Part shown: piece after piece, positions 38,201 through 46,717 of the stretch
How the letters are laid out: each line of letters begins with the position of its first letter
How positions within the stretch are numbered: the stretch's first letter is position 1
Notes under the pieces: model-generated
Seen by the model: only the letters and a program-made list of their open reading frames with translations
Databases searched by the model: none
What the model was told of the DNA's origin: nothing
Position numbers and translations under genes: made by a program
Assembly (NCBI RefSeq): GCF_014699075.1
Contig: NZ_JACXAB010000003.1
Coordinates: forward strand, 186,001 to 250,000
Source of the DNA: Microvirga sp.
GTDB taxonomy: Bacteria; Pseudomonadota; Alphaproteobacteria; Rhizobiales; Beijerinckiaceae
Direction: 5' to 3'
Length of the DNA: 64,000 bases

Positions 38201-41060
38201 TCAGGTCGCCGCGCGTCACGGCCGTGGCCACTTCCGCGATGGCTCGCACCTGATTGGTCAGGTTGGCGGCAAGTTGGTTCACGTTGTCGGTCAAATCGCG
38301 CCACAGGCCCGAAACGCCCTCCACGCGAGCCTGACCACCCAGCTTGCCTTCCGTACCCACTTCCTTCGCGACGCGAGTCACTTCCGAGGCAAACGAGTTC
38401 AGCTGATCCACCATCGTGTTGATGGTGTTCTTCAGCTCCAGCATCTCGCCTTTGACATCGACGGTGATCTTCTTCGACAGATTGCCATTCGCCACCGCAG
38501 TGGTGACATCGGCGATGTTACGCACCTGGCCCGTGAGGTTGGCCGCCATCATATTCACGTTGTCCGTGAGATCCTTCCACGTGCCGCCGACACCCCGAAC
38601 CTGCGCCTGTCCGCCGAGCTTGCCCTCCGTGCCCACCTCGCGGGCCACGCGCGTCACCTCGGAGGCGAACGAGTTCAGCTGGTCCACCATGGTGTTGATG
38701 GTGTTCTTCAGCTCCAGCATCTCGCCTTTGACGTCGACGGTGATCTTCTTGGAGAGGTCGCCATTCGCCACCGCAGTCGTCACATCGGCGATGTTACGCA
38801 CCTGGCCCGTGAGGTTCGCAGCCATCATGTTCACGTTATCGGTCAGGTCCTTCCAGGTGCCGGCAACACCCTTCACCTGGGCCTGTCCGCCGAGTTTACC
38901 CTCGGAGCCCACCTCGCGCGCCACGCGGGTCACCTCGGACGCGAAGGAGTTCAGCTGATCCACCATGGTGTTGATGGTCGATTTCAGCTCCAGCATCTCA
39001 CCTTCGACCACGACGGTGATCTTCTTCGACAGGTCGCCTGTTGCAACCGCGGTCACGACCTCGGCGATGCCGCGCACCTGGCCGGTGAGGTTGGCCGCCA
39101 TGAGGTTCACGTTATCGGTGAGGCCCTTCCAGACGCCGCCGACGCCCTTCACCTGTGCCTGACCGCCGAGCTTACCCTCGGAGCCCACTTCCTTCGCCAC
39201 GCGGGTCACTTCCGAGGCAAACGAGTTCAGCTGGTCCACCATCGTGTTGATGGTGTTCTTCAACTCCAACAGCTCGCCACGAACGTCGACAGTGATCTTC
39301 TTGGACAGGTCGCCGTTTGCCACAGCCGTCGTGACATCCGCGATGTTACGCACTTGGCCGGTCAAGTTCGCGGCCATCATGTTCACGTTGTCCGTGAGGC
39401 CTTTCCAAACGCCGCCGACGCCTTCCACGCGGGCTTGGCCGCCGAGTTTACCCTCGGTGCCCACCTCTTTCGCAACACGCGTCACCTCGGAGGCAAAGGA
39501 GTTGAGCTGATCCACCATCGTGTTGATGGTGTTCTTCAGCTCCAACAGCTCACCGCGAACATCGACGGTGATCTTCTTGGACAGGTCGCCGTTCGCCACA
39601 GCCGTCGTGACATCCGCGATGTTACGCACCTGACCGGTGAGGTTTGCGGCCATCATGTTCACGTTGTCGGTCAGGTCCTTCCAGGTGCCGCCAACACCGC
39701 GGACCTGCGCCTGGCCACCGAGCTTGCCTTCGGTGCCCACCTCGCGGGCCACGCGGGTCACTTCGGACGCGAAGGAGTTCAGCTGGTCCACCATGGTGTT
39801 GATGGTGTTCTTCAGCTCCAGCATCTCGCCTTTGACATCGACGGTGATCTTCTTGGAGAGGTCGCCGTTCGCCACCGCGGTGGTGACATCGGCGATGTTA
39901 CGCACCTGGCCGGTGAGGTTGGCCGCCATCATGTTCACGTTGTCGGTGAGATCGCGCCACAGGCCGGCGGCGCCGGGCACGAGGGCCTGTCCGCCGAGCT
40001 TGCCTTCGATACCCACCTCGCGCGCCACGTTCGTCACCTGATCGGCGAAGGTGGCCAGTGTATCGATCATGCCGTTGATGGTGTCGGCCAGAGCAGCGAT
40101 CTCGCCCTTGGCGTCCACGGTCAGCTTGCGCGTGAGATTGCCGACAGCGACGGCGGTCACGACCTCCGCGATGCCGCGCACTTGGCCAGTGAGGTTCGCG
40201 GCCATCATGTTCACGTTATCGGTGAGATCCTTCCAGGTGCCACCGACACCCTTCACCTGCGCCTGGCCGCCGAGCTTGCCTTCCGTACCCACTTCCTTCG
40301 CGACGCGGGTCACTTCCGAGGCAAACGAGTTCAGCTGGTCCACCATGGTGTTGATGGTGTTCTTCAGCTCCAGCATCTCGCCTTTGACGTCGACGGTGAT
40401 CTTCTTCGACAAATTGCCATTCGCCACCGCAGTGGTGACCTCGGCGATGTTACGCACTTGGCCGGTGAGGTTCGCGGCCATCATGTTCACGTTATCGGTC
40501 AGGTCCTTCCAAGTGCCGGCAACGCCCTTCACCTGGGCCTGTCCGCCGAGCTTGCCTTCGGTGCCCACCTCTTTTGCCACGCGGGTCACTTCCGAGGCAA
40601 ACGAGCTTAGCTGGCCCACCATGGTGTTGACCACCTTGCCGATGCGCAGGAACTCGCCGCGCAGGGGGCGGCCTTCGATCTCGAGCTGCATGCTCTGGCT
40701 GAGATCGCCCTTAGCCACCGCGCCGATCACGCGGGCTACTTCGGTCGTCGGCTGGACAAGGTCGCCGATCATGGAGTTGACCGAGTCGACACACTCGCTC
40801 CAGCACCCGGTTGCAGCCGAAAGACGCCCGCGTTCGCCGATCCGCCCTTCCTTGCCGACCACCTTGGCCACCCGGTCCAGCTCCTGGGCAAGCCCCTTGT
40901 TCAGGTCAGCGATGTCGTTGAAGGCCTCAGCGATTTCACCATCGATGCCGGTCAGATCGGATGGGAGGCGCACGGAGAAGTCGCCTCTCCGGAATGCGCG
41001 CAGCGTCTTGAGCAGCAGCTTGGGATCAAGCTGCGAAATGGCGGTTTCGACTTGTGACAT
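35211..41060 (-). CDS. Giant soluble hybrid histidine kinase with nine tandem HAMP-pair repeats (NIK1-like)
   Basis: 1949 residues without signal peptide or membrane helix. After a divergent N-terminal HAMP segment ([20 protein letters not shown]) come nine 92-residue repeats, each with [17 protein letters not shown], an [16 protein letters not shown] HAMP turn, [20 protein letters not shown] and [16 protein letters not shown] recurs at about residues 191, 283, 375, 467, 559, 651, 743, 835 and 927. Then a GAF domain (about 1000-1150), a long coiled coil, HisKA with His1260 ([14 protein letters not shown]), HATPase ([20 protein letters not shown]) and three receivers with acceptors Asp1592, Asp1714 and Asp1859. 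Matches the fungal NIK1/Os-1 repeat sequence and length. First gene of the operon behind an EcfG-type promoter. Confidence 0.95.
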   Translation of the reverse strand: MSQVETAISQLDPKLLLKTLRAFRRGDFSVRLPSDLTGIDGEIAEAFNDIADLNKGLAQELDRVAKVVGKEGRIGERGRLSAATGCWSECVDSVNSMIGDLVQPTTEVARVIGAVAKGDLSQSMQLEIEGRPLRGEFLRIGKVVNTMVGQLSSFASEVTRVAKEVGTEGKLGGQAQVKGVAGTWKDLTDNVNMMAANLTGQVRNIAEVTTAVANGNLSKKITVDVKGEMLELKNTINTMVDQLNSFASEVTRVAKEVGTEGKLGGQAQVKGVGGTWKDLTDNVNMMAANLTGQVRGIAEVVTAVAVGNLTRKLTVDAKGEIAALADTINGMIDTLATFADQVTNVAREVGIEGKLGGQALVPGAAGLWRDLTDNVNMMAANLTGQVRNIADVTTAVANGDLSKKITVDVKGEMLELKNTINTMVDQLNSFASEVTRVAREVGTEGKLGGQAQVRGVGGTWKDLTDNVNMMAANLTGQVRNIADVTTAVANGDLSKKITVDVRGELLELKNTINTMVDQLNSFASEVTRVAKEVGTEGKLGGQARVEGVGGVWKGLTDNVNMMAANLTGQVRNIADVTTAVANGDLSKKITVDVRGELLELKNTINTMVDQLNSFASEVTRVAKEVGSEGKLGGQAQVKGVGGVWKGLTDNVNLMAANLTGQVRGIAEVVTAVATGDLSKKITVVVEGEMLELKSTINTMVDQLNSFASEVTRVAREVGSEGKLGGQAQVKGVAGTWKDLTDNVNMMAANLTGQVRNIADVTTAVANGDLSKKITVDVKGEMLELKNTINTMVDQLNSFASEVTRVAREVGTEGKLGGQAQVRGVGGTWKDLTDNVNMMAANLTGQVRNIADVTTAVANGNLSKKITVDVKGEMLELKNTINTMVDQLNSFASEVTRVAKEVGTEGKLGGQARVEGVSGLWRDLTDNVNQLAANLTNQVRAIAEVATAVTRGDLTRSITAEALGELAALKDNINEMIRNLRDTTLKNAEQDWLKTNLAKFTRMLQGERDLATVSNMILSEIAPLVNAQQGVFYTVENRGDEPSLELVASYAFTERKHLGNRFRLREGLVGQVAYEKKRILLTNAPNDYIKIGSALGEAAPLNIIVLPVLFEQEVKAVIELASFNRFSETHQSFLDQLTESIGIVLNTIAANMRTEGLLKQSQLLTTELQSQQEELRNTNDRLEQQAATLRQSEELLRQQQEVLQKTNEELEDKARLLEIQKREVETKNQEVSIAKTALEEKAEQLSLTSRYKSQFLANMSHELRTPLNSLLILSKLLTENSEGNLTEKQKEFSKTIHAAGSDLLSLINDILDLSKIESGTVSLEVSNVAFKDLVENMDRTFRQVAEERKLNFQVEVDPKLPLAIRTDSKRLQQVLRNLLSNAFKFTERGGVTLQIGSAEGSPLRAGSQWIAMSVTDTGIGIPEDKQRIIFEAFQQADGTTSRKYGGTGLGLSISREIARLLGGEIVVSSTPGSGSTFTLFVPVEPPSSHGALGMGFAARSNSDGNGSYTPSEDSSGAMIRQPSAAMALSASLDDRHAITVGDRIVLIIEDDAMFASVLLELAREEGFKGLIAMDGASALALAHRYKPHAITLDIGLPDMDGWALLDLLKHDPRTRHVPIHVISVDDQKKRGLKAGAFGFLEKPVDREALMGALNRTKEFIDRPVKKLLLVEDDDNQRMSLSELMKSEQVDVTAVGTAEGALEVIQVRPFDCAIVDLGLPDLPGAELIERIRKTQGGEELPIVIYTGQDLTREEERRLQSIAATIVVKGEGSSERLLNDTALFLHRAISAIPEDKHIIVEHRADGSLDGRKVLIIDDDMRNIFSLTSALEQHGLSVIFAENGLEGIEKLQANPGIDVALVDIMMPEMDGYETMREIRNIPQYRDLPLVAVTAKAMKGDREKCIEAGATDYVSKPVDIDQLLAVLRVQLSRSTYIPEGKTAPNGAAGVGLNS
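38190..40673 (-). repeat. Nine tandem 276-bp coding repeats (HAMP pairs)
   Basis: The phrase encoding TDNVN recurs every 276 bases (anchors near 38281, 38557, 38833, 39109, 39385, 39661, 39937, 40213, 40489). Units are highly similar at DNA level and keep the frame; boundaries given are approximate. The units near 37.95-38.28 kb (last) and 39.94-40.21 kb (third) are the most divergent. Confidence 0.9.
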
Positions 41061-41165
41061 AAGGCCCCCTGTTACGCTGTTCCAGGCCTACTTGCGCCTG
41101 GATCCCCATATGCCGACGTCCCAAAAGCTACTTTGTTCGTCTTCGGATGGAATTCGACCCTGCGT

Positions 41166-41191
41166 AACGCATTTCAAGGGATCATAGTTCC
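41166..41191 (-). promoter_or_regulatory. EcfG-type general stress promoter of the kinase operon
   Basis: On the minus strand GGAAC (41191-41187), a 17-base spacer and CGTT (41169-41166). This is an exact match to the alphaproteobacterial sigma-EcfG consensus GGAAC-N16/17-CGTT, correctly oriented about 105 bases upstream of the poly-HAMP kinase start. Found by reading; chance matches exist, but position and orientation favour function. Confidence 0.6.
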
Positions 41192-41224
41192 CTGAATTCC
41201 GAAAAAATTTTAGCCCCTCGCAAT

Positions 41225-41241
41225 CTGAAACCTAGTTTCAG
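41225..41241. promoter_or_regulatory. Perfect palindrome in the kinase / Bug-protein divergent region
   Basis: CTGAAACCTAGTTTCAG, 7-3-7 dyad, in the 313-base non-coding region between the leftward kinase operon and the rightward gene at 41374. Possible operator for an unidentified regulator. Apart from this and the EcfG-type promoter I see nothing else in the region. Confidence 0.35.
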
Positions 41242-41373
41242 CTGAAGAAGGACTGCATGGCCTTCAACCGGCTCCTGACGCCCATTGCCCTGGATCGTAG
41301 GTTGCGCTCACATGGGGAGCTGCCGTTCCGGAAGAACCGTGTGGTCAACAACACTAAACCCTAGGGAGCCGCC

Positions 41374-42375
41374 ATGTCACCCTCTTCATACTCCAGTCGC
41401 CGACGCATCCTTGGCCTTCTGCTCGGAGCCGGGGCCTCCCTGGTCTCGGGAGCCGTGCTTGCCCAATCGTCAACCTATCCAACCCGGCCAGTCCGCGTCA
41501 TCGTGCCGTTCACGCCGGGCGGCACCACGGACATCTTCGCCCGGCTCGTGGGCGAGAAGCTGTCTCAGTCCTTAGGCCAGCAGTTCGTCATCGAAAACCG
41601 CGGCGGCGCGGGCGGCAATATTGGGGCGGATGCGGTCGCGAAGGCAGAGCCGGACGGGTACATGCTGGTCATGGGCACGGTGGGCACCCACGCGATCAAT
41701 CCGAGCCTCTACGCCAAGATGCCCTATGATGCCCTTACGGATTTCGCACCCGTTGCCTATGTGGCCGGCGTGCCGAACCTGATGGTGGTCAGCCCCAAGA
41801 AGGTGAAGGCCACCACCGTGCAGGAATTCATCGCCGAGGCGAAGGCGACTCCCGGCAAGTTCACCATGGCCTCGTCGGGGAACGGCACCTCGATCCATCT
41901 CTCCGGCGAGCTCTTCAAGCAGATAACGGGCGTCGAGATGCCTCACGTGCCCTATCGCGGCAGCGGACCGGCGGTGAACGACCTGATTGGCGGACAGGTG
42001 GACGTGATGTTCGACAACCTGCCCTCTTCGATCGAGCATGTGCGCGGCGGGAATCTGCGAGCCCTGGCTGTCACGTCCTCGAAGCGCTCCCCGGCCCTTC
42101 CCGACAAGCCGACCCTTGCCGAAGCAGGCCTGCCCCAATTCGAGGCGACGAGCTGGTTCGCGCTGTTTGCCCCTAAAGGCACGCCTGCGGACATCACGAA
42201 TAAGCTGAATCAGGAAGTCCGCAAGGCCCTGGAAACGCCGGAGCTGCAGAAGCGCTTTGCTGATCTCGGCGGTGAAATCCAGCCCATGAGCCCTGATGAA
42301 CTTATGGCCTATATCAGGGCCGAGCATGAGAAGTGGGCGAAGGTCGTCAAGGCCTCAGGCGCCAAGGTCGACTGA
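41374..42375 (+). CDS. Bug/TctC family periplasmic substrate-binding protein
   Basis: 333 residues. The N-terminus (SSYSSRRRILGLLLGAGASL, cleavage after VLA) has a twin-arginine-like start and could be Tat- or Sec-exported. Mature part: YPTRPVRVIVPFTPGGTTD, ENRGGAGGNIGADAVAKAEP, PHVPYRGSGPAVNDLIGGQV and LPDKPTLAEAGLP, all diagnostic of the Bug family that binds carboxylates for tripartite tricarboxylate transporters or acts as a sensor. No tctA/tctB partner is next to it, so it is an orphan receptor. Monocistronic, ending at a hairpin. Confidence 0.93.
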   Translation: MSPSSYSSRRRILGLLLGAGASLVSGAVLAQSSTYPTRPVRVIVPFTPGGTTDIFARLVGEKLSQSLGQQFVIENRGGAGGNIGADAVAKAEPDGYMLVMGTVGTHAINPSLYAKMPYDALTDFAPVAYVAGVPNLMVVSPKKVKATTVQEFIAEAKATPGKFTMASSGNGTSIHLSGELFKQITGVEMPHVPYRGSGPAVNDLIGGQVDVMFDNLPSSIEHVRGGNLRALAVTSSKRSPALPDKPTLAEAGLPQFEATSWFALFAPKGTPADITNKLNQEVRKALETPELQKRFADLGGEIQPMSPDELMAYIRAEHEKWAKVVKASGAKVD

Positions 42376-42388
42376 TGCCTGAAGAAGC

Positions 42389-42410
42389 GGGGCTGCCCTC
42401 TGGCAGCCCC
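42389..42410. terminator. Bidirectional terminator hairpin
   Basis: GGGGCTGCC (42389-42397), CTCT loop, GGCAGCCCC (42402-42410): perfect 9-bp stem between the convergent Bug gene (stop 42375) and tamB (stop 42416). No T run on either side, so intrinsic efficiency is uncertain. Confidence 0.55.
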
Positions 42411-42415
42411 GGCAC

Positions 42416-45400
42416 TTAATACTCCAACTCGAACCCAAGCCCGACGGACGTTCCGCCTTCGGCATTCACCTCGCCTTGGGCCTTGAGGCGCCGCGTCAGG
42501 TCGATATCGACCGTGACGCCGCTTTCCTCAGGCCGCGCGCCGGCTCGCACACCTACACGCACGTTATCGCTGATGTAGCGGGAGACACCGACACCCGGCC
42601 CGCCGCCAGCACCAACCGTAATGTCGAGGCTGTCGACGCCGAGCGACCGGCGCAGGCGCTCGAATGCATCGTTGCCGGAGCCGCCGGAAAGCTGCGCCAC
42701 GGCCTGCGCGAGTTGCAGCGCTTGGCCTGCCGAGAGTCCGCCCGACGGTCTCTGAAACAGGATGCGGGAGAGCACCTCGTCCTGCGGCAGATCGGGACTG
42801 GAGCTGAACGAGAACTCAGGGCTCGACGCCGGCCCTGTTACCCCGATGCGCGCAGTCACGTCCCCCGCCTGGGTCTCGGCCAAAAAGTCGAGGGACGGCG
42901 TGAGGTCACCGGTGAAATCCAGGCGGCCGCGCACGAGGTCGATTCTTTGCCCAAGGAGATCGAAGCGCCCGCGGCGCAGCTCGAAGGCTCCGATGGCGAC
43001 AGGATCCTGGGTCGTGCCCTGAAGCCGGAGATCGCCACCGAGTTCCGCATTCAATCCCCTGCCCCGCACGAAGATGCGGTTCTGCGCGGTCAGCACCAGG
43101 TCGAGCTCGGCTCGGAAGGGCGTTCCTCTGGCAGAAGCGGATTGCCGCCGCTGCTGCAGAGCCAGCCGCGCCGCGGCGGTCGGCGTTGGTCGCACGTGCT
43201 TCGTTCCGGGCAGCGGCCGCAATGTGGTCGGCAGGCGGTCGGGCACGGAGACATTCATGGTGATGATGTCGATGCGGCCCGCCGCGCGTGGCCGGCTGGC
43301 CAGGGGGCCTGAGAGGATCAGGTCCAGATCGGCGCTTGCCTCGACGGTTTCGTTGGACACGAGCTGCGCCCGGTTGCCCGTGATCCTGATTTCGCCGGGG
43401 AAGCCTGCCGCCGGATCGATGGTCACCTGCCCCCGGGCGGCCAGGGAGCCGCCGTTCGGCGTCTGCGCCGTCAGGCTCTCGATGGCGAGCACCTGTCCGC
43501 GCGCGGCCAACCGCCCGGCGATGCCGTTCAGCTGGATGCCCTGCAGCGCATCGGAGAAGCTGCCATTGGCAATGCTGACGCTCCCCTGGATCCGAGGATC
43601 CGAAAGCATTCCGGCGATGGCGAGATCCAGGTTAGCCGCGCCGGTAAGGCGCTGACCGGACGCCGACAGGATCGTGTTGGCAATGGCAAGATCGGTACGG
43701 CCCGAAATCCTGAGCGCAAGCTCATCGGCTGCCTCGATCGGAACGCTGCCGGACACCTGGAAGGTGCCGGTGCGTCCGGCAGAGACCCGCGCGTCGATCC
43801 CGACCCGCTGATCGGCCAGTCGGCCCTGGGCTTCGATGCCGAGCGGCGGCAGCCCGGCCTGACGGGTCTGCGCAGTCGCAAGGCCAGATACGGTGAGCCG
43901 ATAGGTCCCGCTCGGATTGCTCGTGGTTCCTGCCACTGCGGCGCTACCATTGACCGTACCGGCTAGACCCAGATTCGGCACAACGATCTCAGCTGTCTGG
44001 AGCGGCAGGTTGCGGATGTCGACATTGAGGGCGAGCCTGTCGCCGATGGTGCCGGACAGGGCAACCCGTCCCTGATCAGCCGCTATCACAACATTGGACA
44101 GGACAGCGCCGCCGTCCTGCAGCGCAATGGTGGCCGGCTGAGCCAAGGCCAGGCGCCGGCCGCCGCGGCGCGCGCTGAACGAGGCCAGCTCGATCCGTGT
44201 CGCGTCGCCCGGCACGACGCGACCCTGCGCATCGAGATCGAAGCCCTGCCCCGCCGCAGATGCGGTGAAGCGCGACGCCTCTGGCGTGCCTTCGGCTATG
44301 AACCGCACATCGCGGTAGGTCTGGCCGCCGGCCGTCACCGAGGCTGCGGTGACTGAGCCGTCGATCATCGGGCGACGGTAGAGATCCTGAACCGTAAGCC
44401 GGGTGTCGAAATCCCGCACGGCTATATCGGCAGCCGAGAAGCGTGCCCCACGGGCGGTGACCTGCACATCCTGCCCGCCCCCGCGTGCGCTAAGCGACAC
44501 GACGGCGTCGAGCGCCCCATTGAGCTTTGTGAGCACGAGTGGAGAGAGATCGTCAAAATTGCTGCCGGTCAGGGAAATTTCACCTTGCGCCAGCTGATCG
44601 GCGCCCAGGCGAAGATTTCCGTTGAGGGCCACCGAGCCGATGTCGATGTCGAGCCTGTCGAGCAGCCAGCCGCCTTCCGGTGGCTTCGCCAGATGCAGGG
44701 AGCCCGTAGCCGGCTTGTCGTCAACACGTCCGTCCAGGGTGAGAGCCGCATCGAGTGCGCCTGTCACATCGCGGGCGTTCAGATCGACAGCAAGGCGCGG
44801 GACGGAGCGGCCGAGGGCGCGGACATCGGTGAGCGTCGCGGTGCCGATCACATCCGGCCGTTCGAGGGAACCCGTCAGACGCGCTGCAAGAGTGGCCCGC
44901 CCTGCGGTGATGCGCTCGTCCACATGCCTCAACTCGTCGATGGTGACATCAAAACCCAGGTTCGCGGTCGATTGCGTGGCCTGCCCATCCACGCGCGCAT
45001 CGAGATGTGCGCCGTCGATGCGGAGGTTGTCAAAGCCAAAGCCGTTTGGAATACGTCGCAAGGTACCTGCGGCGGTGACCGTACGTCCCAGAAGACCGTC
45101 AACAGCCGGCGTTCCGGTTGAAAGCTCGCGGAGCCGTGCATCGACAGCTGCCGCCATATCGTAGCGCCGCGGATTGCCGGTCAGCCGTGCATTCAGGTCC
45201 GCCGAGCCTCGCAGGGTCCGCCCGGCGACACCGGAGAACGGTGCGAGCGCTGGGATGCTCGCATCCAGCGTACCGTCGAGGATGGTCGATCCGATGCGTC
45301 CGGTGAAGCTCGCCCGTGCGGTCGATGTCTCGATGCGTGCGGTCTCGACGCTGGCAATCCCTTCAAGATCGAAGGAGCCGCGGGAGGTTACCGCGAGGGT

Positions 45401-46717
45401 CGGCCCGATTGCACGCGCCAGCGCCTGATCGGCAGGGCGGATCCCGCTGGCATTGGCATCGATGGCGAAGGAGAACCGGTCCGGCGGAGAGACCCCCTCC
45501 ACCGGGTTCATGGTCACGCGGGCGGTCAGCGCATCAAGGGCGCCTTCCGGCAGCCGGACCTCCGCAGCATCCAGGGTGCCGTTGACCCTGGGCGCAGTCA
45601 GCGGGCCTTGCACGGTGCCGTCGAAGTTGAGGCGGGCGATCTCAGCCACTCCTGCCCGTGTCTTGCTGCCATCGGTCGGAAGGGCGCGCGCATTGAGCCG
45701 GATATCGAGGACCTGACCGGCACTGATCGTTCCGGTCATATCGAAGCGGGCCACATTTGATGTGATCTGAACCGGCTGGAAGCGGACAGCGCCGCTGTCA
45801 GCGACGTTGACATTGCCGACGAGTTGCGTGGTGCCGCTGAAGACCGGGGCGACAGGTGCCGGCAACAACCCTTCGATGCGGGCTGCGAGGTCCACGTTCA
45901 GGTCATAGGCCGCGTTCGTGCGCCGCACCGTCGTCGTGCCTGCCGCGCCGATCGTCGGACCGGCGGCGAAATCGAGCCGCGCCGCAAAGTCGCTCAAAGG
46001 TCCTTGTCCTGCGAGCTTCAGGTCGACCGGCGGGAGGCCGGGAAGCTCCAGAAGCCGGGCCGCGATGCCGCCTGCGGGCTCCTGGTGCGTGAGGTTGAGC
46101 GAGAGGCGGTTGGTCTGCGGCACATAATTGAGATCGATCGACAGCTGACCGGGGGCGTCTAGGCGCTGCGCCGCGAAGGTGAGGTCGAGCCCTTCCGAGG
46201 GATTTCCGATCTGGGCGGAGCCTGCCGCCGAGAGCCGTGCTTGTGTGCCCAGGACAGGCTCGCCGAGCACAAGTTCCTGCAAGGCGAAGCGATCGACGAT
46301 GACCCGGACCGGCAACTCGGGCAGGATCGGCTCGTCGGAAACCGCCGCGTCCTCCTCGGCAGGCAGCGGCCGGCGTTGGATCTGGAGGCGGCCAACAGTG
46401 AGTTCATTGACCTGCAGACGTCCGCGCAGGAGCGCGGTTCGGCTCCAGACCAGGTTGGCACGGTCTAGACTGAGCCACACGCCATCCCGGTCCGCAATAC
46501 GCACGTCACGGATGACGGCATTCGAGGAGAGCGCACCCTCAACGCTGCCGATGCTGACCCGCGTGGTCGGTGTGGAGAGAAGGCGCGAAATCAGGCTGGC
46601 CAACACGCCCTGATCGCTTTGGGCCTGACTCGGGCGCGAGACGAGGAACCACGAGGCGACCAGCGCTACAGCGAGGACGACCGTCAGAAGGGCAAGGGAG
46701 CGGATTGGCTTGTTCAT
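42416..46717 (-). CDS. tamB: Translocation and assembly module protein TamB
   Basis: 1433 residues. One N-terminal inner-membrane anchor (SLALLTVVLAVALVASWFLV), then a very long beta-rich periplasmic domain of repeating AsmA-like strands, ending in the conserved DUF490/TamB C-terminus (SSPDLPQDEVLSRILFQRPS, SAGQALQLAQAVAQLSGG, DSLDITVGAGG, final LGFELEY with terminal aromatic residue). TamB spans the periplasm as a hydrophobic groove and, with TamA, helps insert outer-membrane proteins and move phospholipids to the outer membrane. Its start overlaps the tamA stop by one base. Confidence 0.95.
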   Translation of the reverse strand: MNKPIRSLALLTVVLAVALVASWFLVSRPSQAQSDQGVLASLISRLLSTPTTRVSIGSVEGALSSNAVIRDVRIADRDGVWLSLDRANLVWSRTALLRGRLQVNELTVGRLQIQRRPLPAEEDAAVSDEPILPELPVRVIVDRFALQELVLGEPVLGTQARLSAAGSAQIGNPSEGLDLTFAAQRLDAPGQLSIDLNYVPQTNRLSLNLTHQEPAGGIAARLLELPGLPPVDLKLAGQGPLSDFAARLDFAAGPTIGAAGTTTVRRTNAAYDLNVDLAARIEGLLPAPVAPVFSGTTQLVGNVNVADSGAVRFQPVQITSNVARFDMTGTISAGQVLDIRLNARALPTDGSKTRAGVAEIARLNFDGTVQGPLTAPRVNGTLDAAEVRLPEGALDALTARVTMNPVEGVSPPDRFSFAIDANASGIRPADQALARAIGPTLAVTSRGSFDLEGIASVETARIETSTARASFTGRIGSTILDGTLDASIPALAPFSGVAGRTLRGSADLNARLTGNPRRYDMAAAVDARLRELSTGTPAVDGLLGRTVTAAGTLRRIPNGFGFDNLRIDGAHLDARVDGQATQSTANLGFDVTIDELRHVDERITAGRATLAARLTGSLERPDVIGTATLTDVRALGRSVPRLAVDLNARDVTGALDAALTLDGRVDDKPATGSLHLAKPPEGGWLLDRLDIDIGSVALNGNLRLGADQLAQGEISLTGSNFDDLSPLVLTKLNGALDAVVSLSARGGGQDVQVTARGARFSAADIAVRDFDTRLTVQDLYRRPMIDGSVTAASVTAGGQTYRDVRFIAEGTPEASRFTASAAGQGFDLDAQGRVVPGDATRIELASFSARRGGRRLALAQPATIALQDGGAVLSNVVIAADQGRVALSGTIGDRLALNVDIRNLPLQTAEIVVPNLGLAGTVNGSAAVAGTTSNPSGTYRLTVSGLATAQTRQAGLPPLGIEAQGRLADQRVGIDARVSAGRTGTFQVSGSVPIEAADELALRISGRTDLAIANTILSASGQRLTGAANLDLAIAGMLSDPRIQGSVSIANGSFSDALQGIQLNGIAGRLAARGQVLAIESLTAQTPNGGSLAARGQVTIDPAAGFPGEIRITGNRAQLVSNETVEASADLDLILSGPLASRPRAAGRIDIITMNVSVPDRLPTTLRPLPGTKHVRPTPTAAARLALQQRRQSASARGTPFRAELDLVLTAQNRIFVRGRGLNAELGGDLRLQGTTQDPVAIGAFELRRGRFDLLGQRIDLVRGRLDFTGDLTPSLDFLAETQAGDVTARIGVTGPASSPEFSFSSSPDLPQDEVLSRILFQRPSGGLSAGQALQLAQAVAQLSGGSGNDAFERLRRSLGVDSLDITVGAGGGPGVGVSRYISDNVRVGVRAGARPEESGVTVDIDLTRRLKAQGEVNAEGGTSVGLGFELEY

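Noticed and set aside
37281..40610. 1109-residue open frame antisense to the poly-HAMP kinase, and a second of 378 residues at 40051-41187
   Set aside because: These mirror the repeated, GC-biased kinase sequence; the period is the same 276 bases, the translation is His/Leu-rich low complexity, and no ribosome-binding site or family match is seen.
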